Assembly: GCA_961205875.1 (NCBI GenBank)
Contig: OY540810.1
Coordinates: forward strand, 25,978,001 to 26,042,000
Direction of reading: 5' to 3'
From: Sialis fuliginosa
Lineage: Eukaryota; Arthropoda; Insecta; Megaloptera; Sialidae
Length of the DNA stretch: 64,000 bases
The first letter of the stretch is position 1, and each line of letters begins with the position of its first letter. The notes beneath the pieces were generated by a model, which worked only from the letters and a program-made list of their open reading frames with translations, was not told where the DNA came from and did not search any database. The position numbers and the translations under genes were made by a program. Positions 47,683-59,799 of this stretch are shown here, piece after piece.

Positions 47683-47866
47683 AGGGTCGATCTACACTAT
47701 CGTACCGGTCCCGGTCCGGTCTTGCTCCAGTCAATACTGTATCGAAGCGTGATTGGTTCGAGACCGGCACGATACTTATAGTGCGAATGATTTCATTGTT
47801 AATTGTATATTTAAATTTTGATTGGAGCGAGACCGGACTGAGACTGGCATGTCCACCTTAACTATA
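47683..47866. repeat. Degenerate inverted-repeat element rich in CCGGTC
   Basis: TACCGGTCCCGGTCCGGTC near the left and GAGACCGGACTGAGACTGG near the right are inverted, with extra copies of CGAGACCGGCACGATA. Old and mutated. Confidence 0.5.
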
Positions 47867-48479
47867 TTGGCGAATAGAGCTGTAGTCTTAGGCCATAGAG
47901 CAACTGAGGGTGCCGACACGGCAAAAATTCCAAAGATAGTAAAATTTTTAAAATATTTTTTTTTTTAATTAAAATTTTATCTTACTAATCAAAAAAATTA
48001 ATTTCGGAGAAAAATAAAAATATTATATTTTTATACAAGTTGTTCCGGAGATGCCATTTTTTAAATCTATTTTTTAATTTTATCTATTGAATCTGATTTA
48101 GATATATTTTGGAAAATATAAATGTAAATAATATTATAAATTAATTTGGTTAGTTTATTTTTCACAATGGTGCTAAATTTTGGTAATCCAGGGCATCAAA
48201 ATTTCTTAAGATGGTACGATAATATTTATTCTGATTATCCAATATTTGTTTTATAATTTGGGACATAAAATTAGTAAAGTAGAAATCAGCGATTTAAAAT
48301 TAATGGTGACAAGTGTTGGTACCTCATAAAATACATTACATTTACATTATTATACATTTATTACCACTGCTCTAGAATTCCGAACAAATTCATAACGATT
48401 TGACACTTAAAGGTAACCTTTTTAAGTGGCATATTTGGATCGAGTTTAAATTTTGTATATAGTCAGGGTCAGGGTAACT

Positions 48480-48690
48480 AAGAAAAAAAATATCGGTAAC
48501 GGTTTAAGAGGGTTGAACACCCCTATGAAAATGTGCAAAATAATCATATATGTATTTCAAATCTTTGAAACTAATGAAGATATTTAAAAATCTATAATAC
48601 AAAATTTTCATGATTATTTATACTCTTTCGAATAGCGACAGTCGAAATTCGAAAAAATGAAACCGTTAACCCCCACCTCCGAACCTCCCA
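48480..48690. repeat. Left arm of a widely spaced inverted repeat
   Basis: CACCCCTATGAAAATGTGCA, ATACTCTTTCGAATAGCGAC and ACCGTTAACCCCCACC match the complement of 51685-51865. The two arms flank three other elements, so they are probably ends of one element split by later insertions. Confidence 0.65.
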
Positions 48691-49021
48691 ATTATTTATT
48701 TAAGTTAAGTAATTCATATTTGTTTTTGCTAAAATAAAATAAATAGAAAAAGTTTTTAAAAGTTTTTAAATTTTTTAAAAAGATTCGTATTTTTTCACGT
48801 AAAATAAGATTACTAAATAAAAACTATAGGTTCCTATTTAAAAAAAATGATGTTGACCTTCAAATATCCTTGAAGGCCACGTTAAAATAGCAAATAAATA
48901 TTACTATTCGATTACTCCCTTACAACCAAACATTTTTTGGTTGAAACATTTTTTTCAAATATGCGATGGTTCTGAGATAATCAACTGTAACACTTTAAAT
49001 GCCCCATCCTGTATATGATAG

Positions 49022-49326
49022 TATATATACATGGGCGCCGGGAGGAGGGTGCAAGGAGGTCCACTTGCACCCCCCTGGCAAATGAAATAATTAAGAAATA
49101 CAATTGTTATTTTAAAATTTAATACATTTGCACCGCCCTGGCAAAATGAAAAAAAATTCACCCCGTGAATAATAAGTTATAAATGTGAAAATATAAAACT
49201 GAGGACCTTTTTTTTTTTTTTACTCATGTTAACTTCCATCAAATTTTTTTTTTCGTATGTACTTTCATCTCATATATCTAAATGCACCCCCCTAAAAGAA
49301 ATTCTGCCGGCGCCCATGTATATATA
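49022..49326. mobile_element. MITE with CATGGGCGCCGG ends
   Basis: Element 49030-49318 with perfect inverted ends CATGGGCGCCGG and CCGGCGCCCATG. TATATATA flanks both sides; this could be an 8-bp duplication but is low complexity. It directly abuts the giant palindrome. Confidence 0.75.
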
Positions 49327-51123
49327 TGAGCATTTCCAGTAGTTTTTTAAAAAACAGGGCGCACGTATGTCACCGATTTTGCTCCCAATTTTTTTTCTCA
49401 AAGTACATATCAAAAAAACACGTTTCCCAAAATCTTTTCTCCCCGCCCTCTTTTTTGGCCGAATTACGATTTTTTAAACTTTTGAAATCGAGTGAAATTA
49501 GACTTTTTTCGATAGTACCTTATTTTTTAAAATGTCCCTTATTATACATGTTATAGGGCTCATTTTCTTCGTTTTTTGTTGATTTTTCATTTGAAATCGG
49601 TTTCAGAGCCGAATATTCAATTTTGGCCGAATGCGGTACCAAAACATTAAGTTTGATTTTTTGTAAAAATAGTCGATTTTGAAATTGCCGCCAAATATTT
49701 TGGTTTCAACCAAAATACTTCCGGTATAGGTCATTTTATTCTATTTTTTATGTAGTTTCCAAATATTTATATATATTTTAATTTGGTCAAAAACTTTTCA
49801 AGTTACACTTGTTTTTAGATGTCTTATTTTCCAAAAAACGCTATATTCACACCATTAAAACTTTTTTCTCTATACTCCAAATTGCACCAAATTTTGGCAA
49901 AAGTTTCCTTCCTTTATCCTTAAAACAACCCTCAAAAAACATTTTTTCATATTGAGCTCCTAAGTGAGATATAATTTTTCAAAAACACCAAATTACTCTT
50001 GTATTAAAGTTAAGAATTTACAGGAATTTTCAGTGTTTCTGAAATATCGGGCCTCCTGATAATCGAATAAAAAATATACCACTTAATTCGTTATGAAATT
50101 CTTTACAAATCTACATAACTTTAATTTTTTTAGATTAATTAAAAAACCCATACAAAAATAAAAGCCGAGCGAGCGCAAGCGAGCCAGTCTTAAAAATCAG
50201 TACATATTCAACAACGAAGTTATGAGACACTATTCATTACATTTAAAGTTGTTATTAAATAAATACGAAATCGATGTGCAAAGTTTTTATTTATTTGTAG
50301 GTTTTGTAATTAATCTAAAAAATTAAACTTATGTAGATTTGTAAAGAATTTCATAACGAATTAAGTGGTATATTTTTTATTCGATTATCAGGAGGCCCGA
50401 TATTTCAGAAACACTGAAAATTCCTGTAAATTCTTAACTTTAATACACGAGTAATTAGGTGTTTTATAAAAATTATATCTCACTTAGGAGCTCAATATGA
50501 AAAAATGTTTTTTGAGGGTTGTTTTAAGGATAAAGGAAGGAAACTTTTGCCAAAATTTGGTGCAATTTGTAGTATAGAGAAAAAAGTTTTAATGGTGTGA
50601 ATATAGCGTTTTTTGGAAAATAAGACATCTAAAAACAAGTGTAACTTTAAAAGTTTTTGACCAAATTAAAAAATATATAAATATTTGGAAACTACATAAA
50701 AAATAGAATAAAATGACCTATACCGGAAGTATTTTGGTTGAAACCAAAATATTTGGCGGCAATTTCAAAATCGACTATTTTTACAAAAAATCAAACTTAA
50801 TGTTTTGGTTCCGTATTCAGCCAAAATTGAATATTCGGCTCTGAAACCGATTTCAAATGAAAGATCAACAAAAAACGAAGAAAATGAGCCCTATAACATG
50901 TATAATAAGGGACATTTTGAAAAATAAGGTACTATCGAAAAAAGTCTAATTTCACTCGATTTCAAAAGTTTAAAAAATCGTAATTCGGCCAAAAAAGGGG
51001 GCGGGGAGAAAAGATTTTGGGAAACGTGTTTTTTTGATATTTACTTTGAGAAAAAAAATTGGGAGCAAAATCGGTGACATACGTGCGCCCTGTTTTTTAA
51101 AAAACTACTGGAAATGCTCATAT
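49324..51123. mobile_element. Giant palindromic element, copy 2
   Basis: 1800-bp near-perfect palindrome centred near 50223, homologous to copy 1 at 16070-17820 along its whole length. Each arm carries about 30 bp that copy 1 lacks, including GAATATTCAATTTTGGC with GGTACCAAAACATTAAG on the left and the mirror image on the right. The spacer again contains GCCGAGCGAGCGCAAGCGAG, in the opposite orientation to copy 1. Confidence 0.93.
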
Positions 51124-51263
51124 TATATATATATATTTTTAAATTTTATCCTTTCATCGTCACATTATCATATTTCGAAAAATATTAATTAATTTTTTGT
51201 ATTACGTTAGCGATAAGAAAAGTATTAACTATTGTTGAAAAGTTACCAATTTAGAAATATATT

Positions 51264-51621
51264 TACATTTCAGGACTCCTAGAATCCAGTAAAGAGACTT
51301 TTAAAGCAAGTTAGTGTAGAAAACGGCCGATTAAATATGTTATTAGTTATGTTTATTTCTTCCATTAGTCCGATTAAAAATTACTCTATGTAAATTTAAT
51401 CCAGTTTCAAATTAGATTAAATTTTGAATTTTGACAATAAACCAATATATTGTCATTTTGTGATAGAAACTGATAGAGCTTGTCCTGAAAATAAATATAT
51501 TATATCGTGTGTCAATTTGCTGCTACTGGACAGACCGACAGGCAGTAATTTTAACCGGTCGTTTTCTAGACTAACTTGCGCTAAAATTCTCTTTACTGGA
51601 TTCTAGGGGTCCTGAAATGTA
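51264..51621. mobile_element. TA-flanked inverted-repeat MITE
   Basis: Ends CATTTCAGGACTCCTAGAATC and its complement at the right, beside TA. Inner arms share TTTACTGGATTC and TAGACTAACTTGCGCTAAAA. Confidence 0.8.
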
Positions 51622-51684
51622 AATATTATTATTGTATAATACAATTAATTTTAGTTAATAGAAAAAAAAATTAAATAAATAATT

Positions 51685-51865
51685 AAGTGGGTGGTGGTTA
51701 ACGGTTTCCTTTTTTCGAATTTCAACTGTCGCCATTCGAAAGAGTATAGAAAATTATGTAAATTTTGTACTATAGATTTTTAAATATCTTTATTAGTTTC
51801 AAAGTTATTTGAAATACCTATATGATTATTTTGCACATTTTCATAGGGTTGCTAAATCAAAAATA
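51685..51865. repeat. Right arm of the widely spaced inverted repeat
   Basis: Complementary to 48480-48690, with GGTTAACGGTTTCC, GCCATTCGAAAGAGTATAG and GCACATTTTCATAGGGTTG. The arms lie about 3 kb apart. Confidence 0.65.
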
Positions 51866-52087
51866 GTAGTTTAAATACCTACATTATGTATGAGTATGTA
51901 TTTAATAAAATGGAAGAATAAGATGTGGTTTTTCAAATTATTATTATTATTTTAAATATATCCTGGAAGAAGAATAGTTTTTATACACCTAGATATTTTC
52001 AAAATATTTTTTATATTAATTATATATAAATTAAATAACGGATTTGCAGGATTTCTGTTATAAAAACATCTTAAAAAGATTAAGTTT

Positions 52088-52093
52088 TTTATT
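52088..52093 (-). terminator. Hexamerin 3 polyadenylation signal
   Basis: AATAAA on the minus strand, about 92 bp after the stop of hexamerin 3. Confidence 0.5.
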
Positions 52094-52184
52094 TCATATA
52101 AAATAAATATCTTTTACACAGTATAAATACAAAATATACATTTGTTGTACTATTTCTACATTGAAATTTGACAAAAATGACTGT

Positions 52185-54467
52185 TTAAACATCATTAATG
52201 ACTTTGTTTACATCTTCTTCACGTCTGTGGAAGATATGTACGTCCTGGAATACCATGTTAGGTGTGTAGAATTGGTATTCGCTGATGGGACGGTCGAATG
52301 GAAATCTGAATGGTCGGGAGTCAACGAAGCGGGTGCCAGTTCCTACACCGCATGTGATTCTAGGATCGTACGTTTTCTTGATTTCATTTTCCAACGGCGA
52401 TACCATAACGAACCATCTAAATGTCATACCACCCTTTGTTCCCTTTGGTAATACCAAACGTTGTGGGAATCCGCAATGGCAGTCTGTGTGATCCAGTAAG
52501 AACTTCTCTCCACCTTCCAATGCGGTCATTACCTTGCGATAAAGATCCATGAAGGATGTTCGATCTTTGATACCTATAAAGTTTTGCTGGCTGTTGCGTT
52601 CAAGTACATTTTCACCTGTTTTCAGATCAGCTAGGAAGTAGTCGACGTACATATAATTCACACGGTTCTCGTGGATATTGATGACGCGTCCAAATTCATC
52701 ATATTTAGGTGCCAAGAATACACGAACTATTGCTCTGGTATCCTTTTCACTTGTAACTGTTACTTTGTATGTGTATGACTTGTGGTTGAGTCGCATCTGT
52801 CGCACCTTTACTCTCATTGTTTCCTTATCGGCTTCCAACTTCATGTCTGTATTCAAAGCATTGGTAACATCTACATCGAAATGATCGTAGTAAGTGATGA
52901 GTTTGTCAACTACGACATGGTCGACCTTAACTCCAGGGAAATTCATATCTGTGTATGTATAGCGCGGTAATGTGCTTTTGTATTTATGAACGTAGAAGAG
53001 CAGCTTCCTCATAATGCGGTAGAACGCTGGGTCACGGAGTGCCGTTTCGTAAAGTTCCATGGTGCCAGGATGTAAATGGTAGCGATTGTGTGGTAATGTC
53101 GAGAAACCAAGAAGCATTCTCCAGTAATGGACTATCTTTCCATATAGGTGTGGATTTACGGAATCTGGATTGCCGTCAATAAGTTTGCCAAGTAATTCTA
53201 TTCCATGTTCAGTATCAAGTTTGACCAATTTTCCTTCTTTACTTAAGATAAATCCTGAATCGATTACATTGCTTAAGCGTATTTCAAGGGTTTCAATTTT
53301 TTCTGCGATAACTTTGCTGTAGTCATCCTTTATCAGATTAGCGTGGAATGGTCTTGAAACAAAATCAAGTCCATTATGGAAACGAAGTGATGGGTAGAAA
53401 CCGGTCTTCCAGTGTTTCACGAAATCAACAAATTCAATATGACCCAAGCCGTTTGAGAGACGTTCCATGTAGTACCGAGACAAAATTTCGTTGTAAATTG
53501 TTAACATATATTCACCACGGCGATCTTTGCTAAGTCCATATTCTTCACCTCCCATCCAGAATGGATAATCGGTATGTGTATTGTAATAAAAAAGATTCCA
53601 ACCAACGTCTTCCATCAAGTAAGATATTTTCTGGTCACTGTTCACAACTTTGTACCATCCTGTATAGTTGTAAGGTATAATACATACATCGTTCTGAATT
53701 TTCACTCCTGTCCAACCTTTGGTCTTGTAGTCGATGGCTTTCTCGATAGCGTCACTGTTGATGAAATAGTATGGATTTATTTCATACATGGGTGGAATGA
53801 TAAGTCCTTCACAATCGTGACGGTGGTTGATGGCAACAACAAAAGTGTAGACAAACATTCCCTCGTTGATGTGGTTACGAGCCCAGCAAGCGCAATTGTA
53901 GAATGTTTCCCAATCCTTAGCATCATAAAACACTTTGAACAAAGCAATAGCTTGGTGACGATGGACCGAATCAAGAATGCTGAAGATTTCACCGTGAGGT
54001 AAAAGACCAAAGTTGTATTGCTTAACAAAATCTTTGATGACTTGAGTATCCTGAAAAATATTCAGTATTTAACCTATTGCATAGTAGCTGTGTTGTTTAT
54101 ATATATTTACACATAAATAAAAACTAAACTTACTGTGAATTTATCAAGATGGTCTTCAATTTTCCATTTCTTTGAAATTTCTAATTGATCATGGAAGGTA
54201 TTTGGTTGGTACATATGCATCAACAACCGGAGGACGTCTTTTTGCTTGACCAAAAAATCATGCTCAGCTGGAATAAAAATCAATTAAAAATTATTGTCTA
54301 TATTAAAATAAAATTTTCTTAAATATTGTAATAAATCGAATATTAATTTAAATCTTTAAACTAAAATTTCAGAATGTGAAGTGAAACTTACCGACTTTAG
54401 GGTCGTGGGTTGGCAGAGCCAGAGCTCCGCACACGGCGAAGAGAACGAGAATCACGGTACACTTCAT
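52185..54467 (-). CDS. Hexamerin (storage protein) 3, divergent
   Basis: Storage hexamerin of 691 residues. Exons in transcript order: 54467-54392, 54267-54134, 54050-52185; 134-nt middle exon and intron phases as in the other two. Signal peptide MKCTVILVLFAVCGALA. The first hemocyanin signature region reads YLMEDVGWNLFYYNTHTDYP, with Leu where the pattern expects an aromatic residue; TALRDPAFY is intact. The helix that reads HQQLLARYYLERLSNGLG in hexamerin 1 is YNEILSRYYMERLSNGLG, so a His kept in the other two is lost. It is the most divergent of the three and the first in transcription direction. TATA box at 54505-54512. Likely expressed in fat body; a different stage or sex profile is possible but not visible here. 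Confidence 0.96.
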
Positions 54468-54504
54468 GGCAACCGTCACTAGAGCTTTTCTCTATTACGG
54501 TGGG

Positions 54505-54512
54505 TACTTATA
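54505..54512 (-). promoter_or_regulatory. TATA box of hexamerin 3
   Basis: TATAAGTA on the minus strand, 38 bp before the start codon, so the 5' untranslated region would be very short. Confidence 0.6.
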
Positions 54513-55035
54513 GCTTAAGATGCAACGACCCTTGACCTTTTGCATGCACCGTATCGCAGTTGCCAACCGGTGAGAAATTGATAATGATTGTCAAAATACA
54601 GGAGAGGCTTATTGATATCATTGTTTTTTGACGTGAATAACGTCTAGTGTTTCACGCCAGACATTGGGCATTTCAGAAACTTGATTAAACGTGCAGAGAT
54701 CAGCTTACGCGCTGGCGTAAATTTAAAATTAGTATATCTTGACATTCAGAGCAGCATCTAAGAGATACAAGTAAAAATAAAAACATTTAACCAGTTTTAA
54801 TGAGTGATAATATTAATTACTTATTTGAATTGAAAAAACAGTATACATATATTAGAATATATTCTCTACGACAGTCTAAGTTTCATTTAACCCCACTGCT
54901 ACGTATTCACGTCAATTCTTCGACTGTGCATCTCAACACAGTTACATCCATTTTTTTAAATTGAAAATCCATAAAAAAACGATAGTTTTGAAGCAAGTGT
55001 GTATTGAAGGGAAAACTGGGAAATTGTAGTGTCGT

Positions 55036-55135
55036 GGATCTTGGCTTCTGTTGTGTTATCGGCCAAATCGACGCGGCTTACACTCAGAAGTCAAGATCCA
55101 TATCAAGATCATCACGGAAGCCTCAAGACTTGTAT
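55036..55135. repeat. Fragment of the 38-kb hairpin repeat
   Basis: GGATCTTGGCTTCTG, GTGTTATCGGCCAAATCGAC and CGGAAGCCTCAAGACTTGTA match 37989-38207, mostly in reverse complement, with the hairpin core deleted. Confidence 0.7.
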
Positions 55136-55827
55136 AAATTTTAGTGTCTTTCTATTTAATGTTTTAAGAGACTATTTCCTAATTGGGAGGCTCGTGATGT
55201 TGACTTTAAAAAACGCTTTCCCCAACTCATCCGCTAAAGATTTGGTTTTATTATTTTTGTCTCTCGGGCCTCAATATGTCTAAGTACGGCTTTGATTATT
55301 TATCGTTATGTTAACCTGAATTTTGTGACTAAAATCATAATAAATTTATCAACATATATTAAGTTATGAGGATAATTAAGACTCGAATGTATGCACTCAA
55401 TTTAGAGCTGGGCGAGGGCCTTACATCTTGAATTTTTTAACGTATAAGCAAATAAGCATACATTAAGTTAATAAAATACAATACTGAATATAAAGAAGAT
55501 AGTTAATTATGTCTTTATATCTGATTAGGTATTACGTACAATCTACATTATATTATTAACTTTATAAATAATAAAAATATCGGATTTAAAATTTTTTAAA
55601 TTGTGTAGTGGTGCGTTATACAATAGATATTTTGGGTAACTGTCTAAGGTTCAAGATGTAAGGGGGCAAAAAAGGTCTTCAGATATCGTATGGGGAAGTT
55701 TTTTAATGTTAATAATAATAATGTATAACTTTTGAAAAAAAAATAGAGGACCCTGAATATTTATTTTACCTGAGTCCACCGACTATCATAACGCGCCACT
55801 TATAAATATAGTTTTACGAAACCTACC

Positions 55828-56052
55828 CAGTGGCGTCGCGGGGGGGGGGGGGGGGGGGCAGAGGGAGTGTAAACTTTTAGCGACAGAAAAAATATCAGTG
55901 GTCTCTATTTATTTAAATAAATTGAACGGTTATCACCCCTTATAAACTTTCAGTGACTCAAAAAAAGTCAATTGGCTCTATTTTTTACACATTTTAATGG
56001 GTTTTATTTTTTAACATATGAGACGGGTGTCACCCCTCTAGCGACGCCACTG
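55828..56052. mobile_element. MITE with CAGTGGCGTCGC ends and a long G-tract
   Basis: Ends CAGTGGCGTCGCGGGG and CTAGCGACGCCACTG are inverted. A run of 19 G starts at 55840. No duplication is visible. Similar ends occur at 60476-60645. Confidence 0.7.
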
Positions 56053-56165
56053 CCCAGAACATTAATTTAATTTGGCGAACTTAAACTATAAAATAATATG
56101 ATAAATAATATAAAACAAAACCGAAGCCGAAGTAGATTTTACATTTAGGTACTTTGTGGGTCAAA

Positions 56166-56704
56166 GAGTACGTTTACACAGCGCTTTTATAAAAAATATT
56201 TATATAATAAAACCGGGTGTAAAAGTCCGTGTAAACGGCACTTTACACCCGACATAACTAATCGGGTTTAGTTATGCTATTCCTCTTGGTCTACGGGAAA
56301 AGCATAAGAAAACCGGAATAGAGCAGGAATAAAAATGCGTGTAAACTGCATGGACATAGTTATACCTATTTAGCTAAAAATATAAGTATGTACGGAGTAT
56401 AGGAATTTCATCGTAATGCACTTCGCATTAACATTTGAAAAAGCGACGTCAGTTAAAATATGGTTAAAACACCTGAGACAAAGAGATGGAAAACAAAAGA
56501 AACGTGATTCGTGGGACATAAAAGAGACGAAATATTTTTGAGATTTCTTGTTGGTACGCCATCGAACTTATAGCGTATTTCAAATCGGAATTATAATTCC
56601 AGCTGACGTCACTTATTCTCGTATGTGTAAACAGCACTACTTGAAACGGTTTAACTACATCGGTTATAATAAAACCGGAATAACGGCGCTGTGTAAACGT
56701 ACTC
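56166..56704. mobile_element. MITE with GAGTACGTTTACACAGCGC ends
   Basis: The 19-bp left end is matched exactly by the complement GCGCTGTGTAAACGTACTC at 56686-56704. Subterminal repeats of GTGTAAAC with AAAACCGG occur on both sides. The 86-codon frame within is not a gene. Confidence 0.85.
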
Positions 56705-57679
56705 AAAATTTGCCAGTCAGACATTGAAAGAGACTCTTATAACTCCTCTGACCTAGGTCCTAGGAAATGGCGGGTTCATAAGACGACGCTGGTACAATAT
56801 GGGGACATACTGTATACAAATCAATTTAAACAACTAAAACAAATTAATTGTTAAAACAAAAAGTTGCAAATGCATAATGTTAAAAGATAGTGCGTACAGG
56901 TCAAAAATATATCATAATTCAAATGTATATAATTGCATAAATATAATTGTTATCAATGAATTGATTAAATATATTATTTGTGCAACTTAGTATATACTTG
57001 TATATAGGTACCTATCAATAATTATAAACAAATTCAAGGTTTCACTATCAACAAAAGTAATTCAACATGACAAAAATAACTATTTTTTATTTCAATGCAT
57101 GCAGACAGGGGAATCCGCCAATTTTCCAAAGGGGATGGAAAAAAACCTTTACAAAAAAAAAAAAAAACAACCTAGGCTATAATAATGCCATAATAATGTG
57201 AGCTTTTTTTGCTCTCCACAAATTAATAATTTCATATTCCTCCACATTACACACAATTTACAGTTATATGCCAAGATTATAAAAATGTTTTAAACTAAAT
57301 ATTGCATTTTGTTTGGATATACAACAATGGGACAATCTTATAAAAAAAAATTAAAAGCAACTCATTACTGTTGCGTTGGGTGGCAAGTGCCCCAATATCC
57401 CCTCTGTGGACGCCCGTACATGTAGATATCATTCGAGGTTGACTAAGATAAATAAAAAAATTACAGGCAGTGTTGGCCTGGTATATTTCGGCCTATGTAT
57501 CAAGCATACTATTTTTTGGCTCCCGTTTTTCGTTCTAAGTTTTATTCAGGAATTTAATTTTTTTTGTATTTATATATTGTATTAAAAAATCTACTAAGTG
57601 AATGCACAGTGCTTCCTCGCAGTAAATTCATCAAAAGTTAATTATAAAACAATTTTTATATTTGACAATTTCAATCTAA

Positions 57680-58381
57680 AGGCCTTTATACACCACGCAA
57701 TTTGACATCCAATCTACAGGGGCAATCTGCAGGGTACCTTCAGGTTAGGTCGTGAATAGGCAAGTCGGGACGATTATATATAAAAGCTTGTAAAAACACA
57801 ATTTAATAGAACAGTACTCAATTTACCCCCTCTCTACCTTCCTACAAATCAGCCCTGCAGATTGGGTGGTGTATAGAGGCAGTGTTGCCAGAACGTACTT
57901 TTTAGTACGGTTTTCGTACTATTCATGACCCAACCGTACCAAAATCGTACCTCAGCTCTGACCGTACCTTTTGCCCCACAAAGATTTTTACAAGCTTTTA
58001 TTCATCTTCACTACGTAAAAAAATAATTTTTTATTATGAATAACACCAATAAAAATAAAAGTAAAAAAAAAAACGTACCTTAATTTTTCGTCTATATTTA
58101 TTATTTTTTAACGAAACATAAAGGGCGTTCCGAGGGGCGTTCATTAATTACTTGATGATTGATGTCTTTTAACACAAAATACAATAAAGAATATAATTAA
58201 ATAAAAAATAATAATTCAAATACATTTTAACATTTGTAGTATCAGGGGTTGGGGCGACAAAAAAAGTTTGTTAATCACAACAGTTTGAAACCGTACCTTT
58301 TTGTCAAATTTCGTATCATTTTGGTAAGCCTATCGTATTTTTTAGGGAGTTCATACTGGCAACACTGTATAGAGGTCTTTA
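57680..58381. mobile_element. MITE interrupted by a hAT element
   Basis: Left CCTTTATACACCACGCAAT pairs with the interrupted right end ATTGGGTGGTGTATAGAGG plus TCTTTA at 58376. The second MITE (57880-58367) sits exactly within that right end and duplicated TATAGAGG. Confidence 0.65.
57872..58375. mobile_element. hAT-like MITE with exact 8-bp duplication
   Basis: Element 57880-58367 (488 bp) with ends CAGTGTTGCCAGAACGTAC and TCATACTGGCAACACTG, flanked on both sides by TATAGAGG. Subterminal CGTACT/CGTACC repeats are numerous, a feature of hAT elements. Confidence 0.9.
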
Positions 58382-59799
58382 TTCTGATTTTTTCTGTTAT
58401 GCAAACGTCAAAAAGACATTTAATATCGGTGGTAAAAAACAAATGACAATTTTTTAAAGAAAATGAAGATAAATCTTAATAAGGGAATATTTTACAACAA
58501 ACGTAGTGGTGACTTATATTATAGAAAAATTATTATCTACAAAAAAGATTCTATAAAGTTTTCACGTAACAAGTGTCTTTCTTGAGATATTTAAAAATAT
58601 ATATATATATATATTTTGGGGTGTCACCTCTCTCCCTTACACACGATTTTAATTATTTTGAAATGGGACCGCGGTTCAGTGGATCATGAGTTATGCATGT
58701 GACAAGGATTCAGGGGACAGACAAACACACACAGACACACAAACAAACGGACAGACATGGAACGAAAAGCGTTTGTCTCGACCCGAAACGAAAAGATCAA
58801 GTAAAAATCTCGAAATCGGAGAATATTTTTTATTTTAATTTTAAAACGATCACAAAGCTTATCGTATCTTCGATATTATTATATTAGTACATAGGGTGCA
58901 TAGTACTTAATATTGCTTGCAGGCACTCGCGGGGCACAAAAAAAGCCTTAATTAAATTACCGGCGTTTTTCACTTAACGACGAGGGTTCGGTCTCAATTA
59001 CGCTGTTATTGCGAGGTGCTATACTGTAATTGTAAGGACAACAAGAAATAAATATACATAAATGTATTAAAAAAATTATTATTACATAAAATCAAAATAA
59101 CATTCTAAATAATAAAATAAAATTTACGAATTATGAAAAAAGTTGTTTTCCATTTTAACCACGAACATCAACAATGTTACCCTTAGAACGTTTATATATA
59201 GTTTTACCCATATATATAATAAGACTATATCGCGCATTCTCCATACAAGCAATGATATAAACATGTCCCCATGACTAGGTGATAGCATTATTGGGAAAAG
59301 ATATATCTGTCTCATAAGTTAAGAAAGCCTCGGCTGCGCATGTCTAAAATTTCCGCACTAAATTCAAAATGTTTAAAATTTAATATTCACAAACAATTCA
59401 CACGTTAGTTATTTTACAATAGCCACTTATTATTTTCAATTTTTCGTTAATTTATGAATGTTTGTTTCATTTTCTCATCAATTATGTTCTTTTTCACTAA
59501 ACGTCATTATAGGATTATACCGCCATATGCAGTATAACAACCAATAGTGTTCAAGTATTAAAGAACATGCGCAGATCACACCATCTCATTTAACATATTC
59601 TATCTTCTAGTGTGAGACCGACGCCTCTCTTTCTATGCTCAGTATATTCTTTTATATGTATATGGTTTTACCACTGCTGCCATTGTTAAAACCAAAGAGG
59701 GCTCTCGAAATAAATACCTTCCCCCACCCCGAGAGTTAATTTTCTCTCTTGGAGTAAATTTATATATTTGATAGTTTACAATTTAATTAGAGCTTTAAA

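Larger units (their letters stand above)
41372..52080. other. 10.7-kb repeat-filled gap between hexamerins 2 and 3
   Basis: No host gene seen. Repeats listed separately account for much of it: 41643-43705, 43812-44600, 44610-45552, 45877-46128, 47683-47866, 48480-48690, 49022-49326, 49324-51123, 51264-51621 and 51685-51865. The stretch 46130-47680 is plain AT-rich DNA with hAT-like fragments at 46743 (CCAGGGCTTTGAATCCGG) and 47143 (ATGGGCGTATTCAGG). Confidence 0.6.

Noticed and set aside
56464..56724. 86-codon minus-strand frame
   Set aside because: Spans the right half of a MITE and crosses its terminal repeat.
59124..59315. 63-codon hydrophobic minus-strand frame
   Set aside because: Has the look of a dispersed repeat, lacks a promoter or splice context, and I found no supporting homology.
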